This document shows positions 1 through 10,044 of a stretch of DNA of 64,000 nt, in pieces. Origin of the DNA: Prionace glauca. Taxonomy: Eukaryota > Chordata > Chondrichthyes > Carcharhiniformes > Carcharhinidae. Every line of letters begins with the position of its first letter. Within the stretch, counting starts at the first letter, position 1. The translations under genes were made by a program, and so were the position numbers. A model generated the notes under the pieces. It saw only the letters and a program-made list of their open reading frames with translations, was not told where the DNA came from and searched no databases. The stretch is taken from NCBI GenBank assembly GCA_037974335.1, contig CM075760.1, positions 45,719,138-45,783,137 on the forward strand, given 5' to 3'.

Positions 1-94
1 CAAGATGACGACATATTCGGTGGGGGTGCGGGTAGGTGGGGGAGACAGAGTAAAGTCGCATTGTTTAGTTTAATATTTCTTTGCGTTCTTACAG

Positions 95-401
95 GACATT
101 GTGAAGGAGATTCTGTTTCACAGACACCGGCTGCAGTCACCGTCACTGAAGGAGATGTTGTTCAGTTACTCTGTAATTACACAGCTACAAGTACTGGCAA
201 TCTTTATTTATTCTGGTACCGACAGCATTCCAGCGGGTCCATGGAATTTCTGCTGAGGAGATATAGAAACAGCGACAAAACAGAGACATCCCCAGGGGAC
301 CGTTTTTCAGCGGAGCTCAATGAAACAACCCGCACCGTCCCGCTGCAAGTGTCTAAAACAGAGCTGACAGACTCCGGGGTGTATTACTGCGCACTGAGAC
401 C
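95..401 (+). CDS. T-cell-receptor V exon (alpha/delta-like)
   Basis: Encodes a membrane-distal variable Ig domain of a T-cell receptor, used only after V(D)J joining. A pyrimidine-rich acceptor ends in ACAG at 91-94, so the exon starts at 95 in phase 1. The first conserved Cys is TGT 172-174, the core Trp lies in FWYRQ (TGG 214-216), and the second Cys lies in DSGVYYCALRP (TGC 388-390). The WYRQ and YYCAL signatures resemble TRAV/TRDV rather than Ig heavy or TRBV, but the class is inferred. The frame is open to the recombination signal. The first leader exon is not recognisable in the 94 bases available: an ATG at 5 followed by a GTAGGT donor gives no hydrophobic leader. It may lie off the window. 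The open frame running past 402 into the recombination signal is not germline coding sequence. Confidence 0.88.
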
Positions 402-440
402 CACAGAGACACAGAGCTGGGCTGAACCTGTACAAAAACT
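402..440 (+). promoter_or_regulatory. Recombination signal, 23-bp spacer
   Basis: Heptamer CACAGAG at 402-408, spacer of exactly 23 bp (409-431), nonamer ACAAAAACT at 432-440. The first three heptamer bases, essential for RAG cutting, are intact, and the nonamer differs from the consensus ACAAAAACC at one base. It directly follows the YYCALRP end of the V exon, as expected for a TCR V segment joining to a 12-spacer partner. Confidence 0.88.
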
Positions 441-462
441 CTCAGAGCCTCACGCAACGTAA

Positions 463-2467
463 CGGATCAGAGTGAGTCTGAAATGGAACCTGAAATCGTA
501 GCGATTTCTCAATCTTTTACTGAGAATATTTTTATGAATAACAAATATATTGCAAAATTAAAACATCGAGACACTTAAAAGAATGAGCTTGAGAATATTT
601 TTGTAAGTTTTAATATCCCGAAGTGTTTTATGTAATAAACATAGCAGCTATTTTTGGACTCACAATGATATTATTTCATTCAGTAATATTGTAGTGCTCT
701 GGCTGTGTCAGTCATTGTGATTGGTGAACAGATACCTAACAGGATGTTTCTCTTGCTGTTTTTGGAAACAGTGACCATGTGGCACCTCCACCTGAGAGGG
801 AAGACGGTACCCCAGATTTAACAGGTCATCGAGAGGCTGAGAGGTCTGACGGTGCAGCATTTCTAAACACTGCGCTGTCTCCTCGGTAAGTTCCCGGAGT
901 GTTGTTGCGGATAGACTGCCGGTTTCTCCTGAGGTGGAAAGAATCTCTGAAGGGACTGGAGACAGAATTCGGGAAGTCTCGGGGAGTGGTGTCCACTCAT
1001 TAACCCGATCTGGTCAAAACTAACTGAAATAACGAAAATGAAATTAAAACTAAACATTATTGGTTCCCGTGTAATCAGGAAGGCAATGAACGCAACCTGT
1101 ACAAACAGGTATCCCTCGAAAAAAGAGATCGTACTTTTAATGATGTAGCGCCTTTCACAGACTCCAGAGGTCAAATGGGACTTGCGAACCTAAGGAATTT
1201 CATTTTCAGTGTAGAACATAGAACATTACAGCGCAGTACCGGCCCTTCCGCCCTCAATGTTGCGCCGGCCAGTGGGACCAATCTAATGACCCTCTAACCT
1301 AAACTATTCCAATGTTATCCATATGCCTATAGTTGTGGTGATGTTACAAACTTCATCACCGCAGGAGGCAGTAAGAATTCTCAATCAGAAATTCTCATCA
1401 CTCTGATCCTGGAGTAAAGGGATTGGGGAATTCAAATATGTGCCGGTTACATTGAACTTGTCGCAAATTTGAACCAAGTAATGGACACCTCTCTCTCTCT
1501 TTCTGTCTTTTCACCCATCCTCGCTCTCTTTCTGCTACATTGAGGAGCCGTATTGACGATCTATATTGTCTTGAACGTCGTACTCAGGCTACCCATTGAC
1601 ATTAGGATACAACGCTCTATAGAGTTCACTCTCTAAGTCTCCTGTTCCCACCTCATCCTCCAGGCATCATGCCTTGACGTGGCGCTAGGTGACCACAGAT
1701 TTCCATTAGATTACTCCATGATTATGCCTGACAAATTACTGCAGTGGCTTTCATTACCTCCTGCAGTATGAGTGACCAGGAACCTGTTCTGTTCTCACCA
1801 CCTGTTATTAGGCATACTGGAAGAATTCAGACCCTGATATTCAACACTTGGTGACAAGGAGAACACAGCTCTGTTGCCAAAAGATCACAAAGCAGTTTCG
1901 AACCCAAAGCTTCTTGTCCAGAAGACCTGCTTCAGTGCCCGGTATTCCATAATTGACATAAAAGCTATTGCTCTAAATACACTGCGGTTTGCGGTGTTGA
2001 GGCGCGCAGATATTTCCTGTAACTCCAGCTGTCACCTGTAACAGGGGGAACTGACGGTTCTACAAGGTTTAACTAAAGGGAACGTCATCAGTGAAGCAAT
2101 GATCCTCTATGTTGTTCTCGAATATTGTTACATGATATCACTGGATTTATATTGCAATAGTTTATTATGGTTTTTTTTTACATCTATGTTACTATTCTAT
2201 ATCTGATACGTTTGTTATTGTTTTCATTTTTCTCCATTTGCTGCTTCATATTGATACAAGATCATTTGTCTCAGTTTTATGATGAGTCAAGGAGTAATTT
2301 GTATATTTCTAATGTGGGTTTTTCTGCAAGTTCTATTAATAGAAACATTAAAATATTTAATTCCATCATATAACTCGCTAGAAAAACTTGTTATATCGAT
2401 ATTGATTGAACTACGTTCTCTTCTAAAGACCATGGGATGTTTGTCTCCACAGTGCCCATGTCGAGTG
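463..2467. other. Intergenic stretch between opposing V segments
   Basis: No convincing gene is seen. A short reverse-strand LINE 3'-end fragment lies at about 1203-1335 (the ATAGAACATTACAGCGCAGT tail family, also seen at 32.6 kb). The rest is moderately AT-rich single-copy-looking DNA. An open frame of 103 codons on the - strand at 863-1174 shows no domain signature and is not called. Confidence 0.5.
1203..1335 (-). mobile_element. CR1-like LINE 3'-end fragment
   Basis: Matches by eye the 3'-terminal segment of the LINE copy at 32630-32975: the same start after AGAACATAGAACATTA, the same run on accounts of 'ATCTAATGACCCTCTAACCT', and the same order. It is severely 5'-truncated, about 130 bp, with no coding capacity. 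Confidence 0.7.
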
Positions 2468-2506
2468 AGTTACTGTACAGGCTTTGCATCTCTCTGTTTC
2501 ACAGTG
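2468..2506 (-). promoter_or_regulatory. Degenerate recombination signal, 23-bp spacer
   Basis: Read on the - strand: heptamer CACTGTG (2500-2506), 23-bp spacer (2477-2499), nonamer ACAGTAACT (2468-2476; six of nine match the consensus). CACTGTG keeps the critical CAC, but its fourth base differs from CACAGTG. The exact 23-bp spacing supports a true, decayed V recombination signal. Confidence 0.65.
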
Positions 2507-2786
2507 CCTCAACTGCACTGTATCCACCGCAGCAGCTGACAGTTCGACCGTGTTAACGCTGAGACCGATGTATCCTTTCTCACTGCCTACGATACTTTAA
2601 ACCTTCCCTCAGCTGTTTCATCTCTGAATGTGGAAATGACTTTCTCTGGAGCTTGATCGGTGAATTGCCGGTACCAAAATACAAACTCATTCCCAGTAAC
2701 AGCAATATTGTGATGAAGAGAGATGGTCTGTCCTTGATTTACCCGATACATTGATACCTGAAGTGTCTTCGAGTGACAATGAACAT
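2507..2786 (-). pseudogene. T-cell-receptor V pseudogene
   Basis: A - strand V exon. A polypyrimidine acceptor ending GACAG puts the exon start at 2786. The frame gives a framework 1 with QGQTISL, the strand-C motif FVFWYRQ and the EGRFKVS segment of framework 3, so the Ig V fold is clear. It cannot make a receptor: the first conserved Cys position reads His (SLHHNI), TAG follows KVS, and the framework-3/Cys region continues only in other frames (a remnant with Gln-Cys-Ser precedes the heptamer). A leader exon was not identified. FWYRQ and QGQTISL are TRAV-like, but the class is inferred. Confidence 0.75.
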
Positions 2787-3227
2787 CTGTCAAAACAAGA
2801 ACAAAATTAACATAAAGATACATAGAGGGATAATTAAATAAAGCTCTTATGCATATTGGCTAAAAAAGTTAACTAACGGTCTATCCACTTATCTGTCTGT
2901 CTGCGTCTAACTGTCAACATATCTACCCCTTATCAATCTGAATATTTACCTATGTCCTTGTTGATCTATCTTTTTCTCGATTATCCATCTAGATACTTGA
3001 CAGGCAGATTTTTCTGCCTTTCTCTTTAATTTGCTTGTGGAACAGCGGAACAGTTTTGTTTTTAAACTTAATACGCTTCGATACTCTGCATCTTTAAAGA
3101 CATCTTTAGGATGTTAGAACGCTATCTAGATAGGACATTAAATGTGCGAAAGTAACATTGAAGAATATTAATGGCATTTCTGGTTTGCAGAAAACTTAAA
3201 AGTGCAGCGGAGACAGGGCAGTGAACT

Positions 3228-3266
3228 GAATATTATACCAGGGGATCCGCTCTTTGTCTCACTGTG
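3228..3266 (-). promoter_or_regulatory. Recombination signal, 23-bp spacer
   Basis: On the - strand a perfect consensus heptamer CACAGTG (3260-3266) follows the V exon. After exactly 23 bp (3237-3259) comes the weak nonamer ATAATATTC (3228-3236; five of nine match ACAAAAACC). A perfect heptamer with a poor nonamer predicts possible but inefficient RAG use. Confidence 0.8.
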
Positions 3267-3694
3267 TCTGCTTCGCACAGAGATACATTCCGGAGAACAG
3301 AACCGTCGTCTCATCTATAGACATGGTGTAGGAATTCTTTACTCGGTCAAAGGACTGTGTATATCGTCCTTCGGTCACATTCCCCTCGTAAATGGAGGCG
3401 AGAATTGTTGGAGGTCCTCTCAGTGTTTGTCTGTACCAGGCTACTGTATGACCTGGAGTAACAGAGAGCCGACACTTGAGTTCAACCCGCTCCCCTTCCC
3501 GAGATACGACCTCCTCACGATGGGAGCTCTGATCCTCACACTGAACGTCTGTGAACAGAAGAAAATCAATCTCTAACTACACGGTATGAAGAGATTGTTA
3601 AAGTAATCCGTCTGAGTAAATCAATAAACTCACACAATATCAGCAGCATCAGAGCTCCAACTGGAAATAACTCTTTGCGGGGATTTCTCTTCAT
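3267..3694 (-). CDS. Two-exon T-cell-receptor V gene
   Basis: A complete germline V gene on the - strand. Exon 1 (3694-3634) starts at ATG and encodes a leader ending in a hydrophobic ALMLLIL stretch. A GTGAGT donor follows, then an 85-bp intron (3633-3549) with acceptor TTCACAG, then exon 2 (3548-3267). The intron is phase 1, as in Ig/TCR V genes. Joined residues: first Cys at about 46 (ELKC), Trp 58 (AWYRQ), N-glycosylation site NVT at about 77-79, second Cys at about 111 (GMYLCAKQ). No stop occurs before the recombination signal. The + strand reading across this interval is only the antisense of the gene. Receptor class is uncertain: WYRQ excludes Ig heavy, and the YLCAKQ end does not decide between alpha, delta, gamma and beta. 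It points opposite to the V exon at 95-401. Confidence 0.85.
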
Positions 3695-6150
3695 GATTGA
3701 TGAAGATACACAAGAGCATCAATCAGGATCTACTTTCTAAACTGGGACTTGCTGCCGAGGCCCAGACTCTGAATGTTGGGGAGGGAGAGGAGAGGCGAGA
3801 GCTTCACATTCCCCCATTCAATGTGAGACCGAAGGGCCACACTGTCACCGATTGGATAATTATGGGATATCGATATCTGACGTTTCTCACGGTGCCACTC
3901 AGCAATTGGCTGTTTCTCAAACCAGAAATCACTTGAACCGTCACTGCTTCCGAGCATCTCCTTCCTCACTGTAGCAACAAAGTAAATTGTTTTGCAAGAA
4001 TTGTGCTGGACGTCTTTCTAATTGAAAAGAGCCGTGCATAATCTTGAAATTGTAAACTGTTATAGCGTTAACAGACCTCTCGGCCCATTGCTCACGTACT
4101 ATCTCGGTTGATGGGTTATCCACTTATTCTTTATCGGCACTTGCATTCAATGTATCTTATATTCTTAAAATTTCCATTTGCTGGTCAAATATTTATCCAC
4201 TTGTCTCTGAAAATTACTTATAGATTATCCCCATTACATTTTGGCATGAACCATCGCATCCTCTAACAGTCGACTGCTCAAACCGCAGTCTGCTAATCGC
4301 TCCCTCCACTGCATAAATATCAGGGGAAATACCGCCATCCAGTCTCGCATTGAGGGGCGAGCCGATTGTCTCTGCTCCTTTTCAACCTTTTCCAAACCTG
4401 CCTTGATTGGATACAAGTCTGACAATCACTTCTGAACAGAATTGCTGCTCCACAGGAAGTACCCCCATTTGCTCAATTCTCCGCTGAGTATAATGCTCTC
4501 TCATTCCCTCACCATCTTTCCCAGTCTTTCTTAAACACTATCACTGAGGTTAAAGCTAAAGGTTTGAAGAGTCACTGAACGGAGCCATGTGTGTTTGAAC
4601 TGTGTTGTCGACAATGATGTGTGCAGGCTTACATGTGACCCCTTGTGTTCTGAAACCTGCTTCTTGTAAATAAACCTCGGAGTCTATATCTGTTTAATAC
4701 CATCTGTAGCTGGTTCTCCATGTTTTTTTGATTTAATGTTTATTTATCGGTGTTACAAGAAGGATTACATTAACACTGCAATAAAGTTTATTTGAAAATG
4801 CCTTAGCCGGGATCATGAGCAAAGCCCAAATTTATCAATAGAGCGATTTCCAATGGTTGCTCTTTCGGTGACACGTTTCAGAAAATTGAACTATTTAAAT
4901 AACAAGTAAATATTAGTAATGTTAAACAAAAAAAGGGGAAAGGGGGCAGCCCTATAATAGGGAAAATGGAGCACAGTGGATGGGTTTTTGAGAGCGGAAT
5001 TAAGCCAAGGCAGAGGCAGTTTTTTTTTATTTAAAATTTATTTAAAAATTCAGACAATTTTTTTTAAGTTAGAAAAGTGAACATAACGATCGAGCTTCAC
5101 ATTGAGAACAGAACAAATGCACAGGGAATACGTCAATATTTGTACATCTGTTACATACACCACAAAGAGAATACAGACCTTAATAGAAAGATGAATTAAC
5201 AGATGTGAGTAAGGAATGAGAAAAGTTTCTTATGTATACATGAAATTTAAACTACAGGAAAACTATTAACGACAGTTGCATTGTAACAAAAAAAAAGTCT
5301 CGTATTTTTCACACTGGAAACTGATATAACGTATACGATTGTCTCAGTTACAGATTCAGAATGATAAAATGAGAGAATAGAATAACCGAGAGCAGATATT
5401 GCATTTGAGTCACAGAGAGATCTTGATAATCAGCCCAGAGTCAAAAAAATTAACCCATCACTTGATCTGTAAAATAAAGACACAACAATGAAGCAGATGC
5501 TCCTGATGTTGGGGCATTAATATTGGAGTTTTTATTCATGGAATGTTGTCATTGGCTGAACACACCATGGTTGAATAAGAATCTGTCATTTTGCAGGAGA
5601 AAGCTATTTCTGTGAAAGTGGCCTGGTGTGAAAACTAAAGTAACAAATACAGCGCGGATAAAGTAAATTCTAAAACATGCTGTTGGGTAAGCTGGTGATT
5701 AGAGTTTGTATTTTTCGCTGCTGTTTAGATTTCAGGTCTGAAATTGAAGATTTATTGCTCTCATCCAAACTCTGAAAACAAATGTGAGATATTGCCTGGA
5801 TGAACATATAAAACATAATTTTGCCTCGAGTCCTGGAGTGCAGACACTGAGCAAATTCAACTGGAGATTCTCTTGTCATTTCTGGCAGGAAATTGGGAAG
5901 AGACGAGCTTAAGGACAGTTTAAATGATGTCGGTCCTTTACAGCATGTTACTGTGTGCAGCTCATTGTGTTTCTGAAGTGAGATGATTTCTGTTTGTTAC
6001 TCAGTTCAGACAGGAATGCGCACAGTGAGAATTATCCACTGTCACAATCTCCTTCCAGCATTGAGCACGGAGTTAAGCTTTCAAGTGTTTGATGTTTTGC
6101 TACTGTAATTCAGGGTTTTGTTGCGACCACATTTGGAATAGTGTGTACAG
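3695..6150. other. Gene-poor stretch between V genes and tRNA cluster
   Basis: Presumably holds the upstream promoter of the - strand V gene (just above 3694), but no TATA or octamer was firmly recognised. The remainder is AT-rich, with a poly-T/A stretch near 5023-5065. About 5883-6015 matches in inverted orientation a stretch at about 13565-13690. No coding or RNA gene is supported. Confidence 0.5.
5883..6015 (+). repeat. Inverted copy of the 13.6-kb segment
   Basis: Shares in reverse orientation with 13565-13690 the strings GACGAGCTTAAGGACAGTTT, GCAGCTCATTGTGTTTCT and GATTTCTGTTTGTTAC. It lies just outside the left palindrome arm, so it is a further dispersed piece of the tRNA-cluster duplications. 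Confidence 0.7.
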
Positions 6151-6581
6151 TTTGGAGTTCCAGGAGCCCACTACTCTCTGTGCAAAAATCTGCCATGTCC
6201 ATCTCCTTTAAACCTTGCCGCCTCGCACCTTAAAGCATGCCTTCATCGGCCGGGGCATTTTGTTCCTGAACATTATCTGAATCTCGATGTTACACCCATA
6301 GTATCTTCGCTCTGGCCTCAGCCTCAAATGCTTTGTGTCAAATTAGAAATGATAAATTGTTTGATGCATTGTCAGGAAAGAAACTTCCCTATTTTGACAC
6401 CTGCACATATTAGCAAGTCATCCAGTCTACAAGACAATTTAATAGGTTTAGGTGCAGACTAACATAGTTAATCACCATCTGAAACATGCTAGGGTGAGGG
6501 AAGTCTGTATGATTTCGGTTTGGTGCTGAATATTATCAGAATCTCGATGTTACAGTCATATTATCTTTGCTCTGACCTTAT

Positions 6582-7676
6582 CAAATAGGAGGCAGAGAGT
6601 GGGGGTCAATGGGTGCTATTCGGATTGGCGGTTGGTGACTAGTGGGGTGCCCCAGGGGTCGGTGCTGGGGCCTCAGCTATTTACCATTTATATAGATGAT
6701 CTGGAGGAGGGAACCGAGTGCAGGGTGTCGAAATTTGCTGATGACACCAAGATTGGGGGAAAGGCAAATTTGTGCGGAGGGTGTGGAGAGTCTGCAGAAG
6801 GATCTAGATAGGCTGGGCGAATGGGCCAGGAAATGGCAAATGGAATTTAATGTTGGCAAGTGTGAGGTGGTCCACTTTGGTCGGAGGAATGGTAGGAAGG
6901 ACTATTACTTACGTGGCGAAAAACTGCAGCAGGCGACGGTGCAGAGGGACCTCGGGGTCCTTGTGCATGAGTCGCAAAAACCCAGCTTGCAGGTGCAGCA
7001 GGTGGTCAGGAAGGCGAATGGGATGCTGGCCTTCATAGCGAGGGGGATTGAATATAAAAGTAGGGAGGTCTTGCTGCAGCTGTATAGGGCATTGGTGAGG
7101 CCGCAGCTGGAGTACTGTGTGCAGTTTTGGGCGCCGCACCTGCGCAAGGATATTTTGGCCCTGGAGGGAGTGCAGAGGAGGTTTACTAGGCTGATACCAG
7201 AGTTGAGGGGATTGAGCTATGAGGAGAGGCTGAATAAACTAGGCTTGTACTCGTTAGAGTTTAGAAGAATGAGGGGAGATCTCATTGAGACGTATAAGAT
7301 GAGGAATGGGATGGATAGGATAGAGGTGGAGAGACTCTTCCCGCTCAAAAAAGACAGTAGGACTAGGGGGCATAGCCTCAAGATAAAGGGGAGGCGGTTT
7401 AGAACAGAGTTGAGGAGGAACTTCTTCACTCAAAGGGTGGTGCATCTCTGGAATTCTCTGCCCGTTGAAGTGGTGGAGGCTGCCTCGCTAAATATTTTTA
7501 AGAAGCGGGTTGATAGGTTTTTGATAAGAGAAGGGATTAAGGGTTATGGGGAGAGGGCGGGAAGGTGGAACTGAGCCACGACAGATCAGCCATGATCTTA
7601 TTGAATGGCGGGGCAGGCTCGAAGGGCTAGATGGCCTACTCCTGCTCCTATTTCTTATGTTCTTATGTTCTTATGT
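6582..7676 (+). mobile_element. 5'-truncated CR1-like LINE with intact ORF2 C-terminus
   Basis: A non-LTR retrotransposon copy. It starts inside the reverse transcriptase: [12 protein letters not shown], then YIDDL and FADDT, the catalytic region. An open frame at 6696-7574 then covers the thumb and C-terminal region to the natural stop. An indel after FADDTKIGG puts the first part in another frame. The 3' end is CTCCTGCTCCTATTTC followed by (TTCTTATG)n, a CR1-type short-repeat tail. Long stretches are identical to the copy at 39910-40990, so it is young. The mirrored site in the right arm is empty (near 22887), so it inserted after the inverted duplication formed. Confidence 0.93.
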
Positions 7677-8005
7677 TTAGCTTGAAATGCTTTCTTCAAA
7701 GTCAGAAATGCTGAATTTTATGAAAAATTTCACAAAATAGTGTAAATTCTCAAATGCATGTTGAATTTTGTCCAAAATGTATGAGGTTAGCATTTATTTA
7801 ACATCCTAATCTTATTAAATGATTTTTTTCGAAAAAAATAACTTAAAATAGTCGGTTGCTGTTCTTTAGCAATCTCCTAGCATTACTTTCTCCAGAGAAG
7901 CTGAAAATATGCTCGCCAGCATTTGTCTGAATAAGTATAAAGCTATTAAATACCTTTTTCATCGAAAGTAATAAGGAATTTGTGAACACCTTTTAAAAAT
8001 TTGCA

Positions 8006-8068
8006 CCGAGCTAACCAGGAACGTTCTGATCCGTCGTCAGACGCGTATATCTATTGCATCACTGGCCC
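8006..8068 (-). pseudogene. tRNA-Arg relic (ACG-like)
   Basis: On the - strand the sequence keeps the D-arm-like GCAATAGATA and an anticodon arm TCTGA-CGACGGA-TCAGA reading ACG. The 3' part decays into TTCCTGGTTAGCTCGG with no clean T arm or matching acceptor stem. The mirrored copy is at 22493-22553. Non-functional in both arms. Confidence 0.65.
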
Positions 8069-8337
8069 ACATGGGAAAGTTGGATAGTTGTTACATATCA
8101 GCTCGATGTTTCGAAAGTTTCAGGCAGAAACATTGTCAAAATGTTTGTGTACACTTGTGAGGAAAAGGTCCATTATTGAGATTGTCTTCATTCATTTCCT
8201 ATCATCCCTAATCGCCCTTGAATTGAGTAACAGCAGTTGAACGGGCTGGTTGATTCTCCTCTCGATTAGGACTTGGTGATAAATTTAAATGAAACGTCCT
8301 TCAGCCAATCCATCATCTGTATTTGCAAATTAAAACA

Positions 8338-8409
8338 AGGTTCTGCCGAGATTTGAACTCGGATCGCTGGATTCAGAGTCCAGAGTGCTCACCATTACAC
8401 CACAGAACC
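8338..8409 (-). tRNA. tRNA-Gln (CTG)
   Basis: A 72-nt cloverleaf on the - strand. Acceptor GGTTCTG pairs with CAGAACC, the anticodon arm CTGGA-CTCTGAA-TCCAG reads CTG, and the T arm is CCGAG-TTCAAAT-CTCGG, fully paired. Internal A and B boxes are intact. A T4 terminator follows immediately (AAAA on the + strand at 8332-8335). Decodes CAG. Left-arm partner of 22151-22222. Confidence 0.95.
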
Positions 8410-8805
8410 CAACACGTGCGCACAGCCTGAAAATCGTGGATCAATACTTGTGCCAATTTGAACAGCAGGGAGAAATATCAGTCCCTTTGCACAATTATTC
8501 ACATTTATATTTCCCTTGCTGGTTCCTCCTGTAAAAGCGAGTAGGCTACTTTCCACTGCATTAAATTTCACTGTAACTGACCACATTCAAACACCAATGT
8601 TTGCATCGAACTGACATAAACCTTACTGCAGTAAACCCACTGAACAACATCAGCTCATCACAGCTCTGCTTTCATCACACTGGAAGCCAATGTGAAAATA
8701 GAAACAATTTCAAATCTTAACAGACAGGAAGGAGTGTGTGAGTGCGGACAATTGGAGCTGTGCACATTCCTGTAACCAGTATCTGGGAGAATCAAGCAGA
8801 TGGGA

Positions 8806-8857
8806 TCCTGGGGGTCTCGTGGTTAGGATTCAGCGCTTTCAGATGTCGCAGACTGGC
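8806..8857 (+). pseudogene. tRNA-Glu 5' relic
   Basis: Retains GTGGTTAGGATTCAGCGCTT, the D arm and anticodon 5' half of tRNA-Glu, but the 3' half (B box, acceptor) is gone. The mirrored relic is at 21702-21753, so it was already dead when the arms duplicated, or both copies derive from one relic. Confidence 0.7.
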
Positions 8858-8875
8858 CTCGAGAAATGAAGATTT

Positions 8876-8985
8876 AATGCATTTTTTTAGCGTAAGAGTA
8901 AAAAGCTTTGGGGTTTTCCTTTATGCGACTTGCCAAGGACTTCTCATGCCTCCTCCTATCTCTCCTAAGCCCTATTTTTTTAACT
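8876..8985 (-). mobile_element. CR1-like LINE ORF2 linker fragment
   Basis: On the - strand it reads SLASRIKENPKAFYSYV-like residues, the basic segment between endonuclease and reverse transcriptase of CR1-type ORF2 (compare KKDSKSFYKYIKRKR in the 39.1-kb LINE). A short fossil only. The mirrored copy is at about 21587-21687 on the + strand. Confidence 0.65.
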
Positions 8986-9471
8986 CATTCCGACCTAACT
9001 TGTAACCCTATATAGGTGTTATCAAATGTAGAAAGTGGAAGTTTGTCCTGGTGTCGCATTGGGTACCAGCTTTGAAGAAATGTAGCAACTTAAAGCTTTT
9101 GCAGAATGGCATGATGCGTATTGTAGTGATATGGGGTGAGTGGAAGAGACGGTGTGAAAATGATTTGAATGCGTTTTAAGCGTTTTTAGACTGATATGGT
9201 GAAAGCAGAGGCAGATTTGGGAGAATGAGGCTGTGTGAGAGGGGGATTGTTGCAGAGTTCTTGTGTTTTGGAGGAAGGGTGAAAGTTTGAGATGCGGTTG
9301 TGAATGAAAGGAAGATGTTGAACAGCATGAAAGGCTTGTGCGATGTTGCGTGTGAGATTTGAGTGAGAGCATTTGTGGGCATTTGGGGAACGAAAGGACA
9401 AAGTAAGGAAATTACAATGCTGTTGAGTGTGAAGGAAGAGAGAGCATGTGGGGGTCGCGCCAGTAAGAGCA

Positions 9472-9542
9472 GCATTGGTGGTTCAGTGGTAGAATTCTCG
9501 CTTCCCACGCGGGAGGCCCGGGTTCGATTCCGGGCCAATGCA
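9472..9542 (+). tRNA. tRNA-Gly (CCC)
   Basis: A 71-nt cloverleaf. Acceptor GCATTGG pairs with CCAATGC, anticodon stem CTCGC/GCGGG encloses loop TTCCCAC (anticodon CCC), and the T arm is CCGGG-TTCGATT-CCGGG-type with a good B box. Decodes GGG. No T4 run lies close downstream. Partner of 21019-21089. Confidence 0.94.
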
Positions 9543-9970
9543 AAGCTTCTTCTTTCTCCGTTCACTCTGTATATTGAAGCGAATCTCCTGTCAAAATTGG
9601 GGGAAAACAAGGGAAATATTAAGTCTTGGAACGAAATCCTGAGGGAAATAGATCGCATTATTCGGAAGGAGGTGCAGTTGTGAATGGTGTTATTGATGAT
9701 TGAGTGGCAAGTGTTGGATCTTTGGGCTACGGGTAGTCAGTTCCCTTCCCTCCCGTTGAATTCCTGCCTGTGATAAGAAACATGGATTCATTTTACCTGC
9801 CCGTTCATTGGAGAAACACTACAGCAGTGCTGCAGGATCAACGGAACTAAAGAGACTTGTATAGAATTGTAAACAGTGCGGTCATGCTGCAGTTCTGGAA
9901 CAGATTTTCAGAAATAGAATTGTGGTCATTGACACACTAGTTTAGAATATATTTAACTGCTGTTGTCTCA

Positions 9971-9991
9971 GTCTCTGTGGCGCAATGGGTC

Positions 9992-10027
<36 letters not shown>

Positions 10028-10044
10028 GAGACCACCCAGGGACG
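9971..10044 (+). tRNA. tRNA-Asn (GTT)
   Basis: A 74-nt cloverleaf beginning GTCTCTGTGGCGCAATGGGT, anticodon loop CTGTTAA (GTT), T arm GGTGG-TTCGAGA-CCACC, acceptor end CAGGGAC. A T5 terminator starts two bases after the gene (GATTTTTG). Decodes AAC/AAT. Mirrored by 20520-20593. Confidence 0.95.

Noticed and set aside
5-30. ATG followed by a GTAGGT donor as leader exon of the first V
   Set aside because: The nine residues are not hydrophobic, and the exon would be too short for a normal leader.
3202-3576. A 124-codon + strand open frame
   Set aside because: It is the exact antisense of the V exon, which has leader, splice sites, WYRQ, YLC and a recombination signal on the other strand.
9176-9658. 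A 160-codon - strand frame over tRNA-Gly
   Set aside because: Crosses the tRNA on the other strand and has a mirror in the right arm only because the DNA is duplicated; no protein features.
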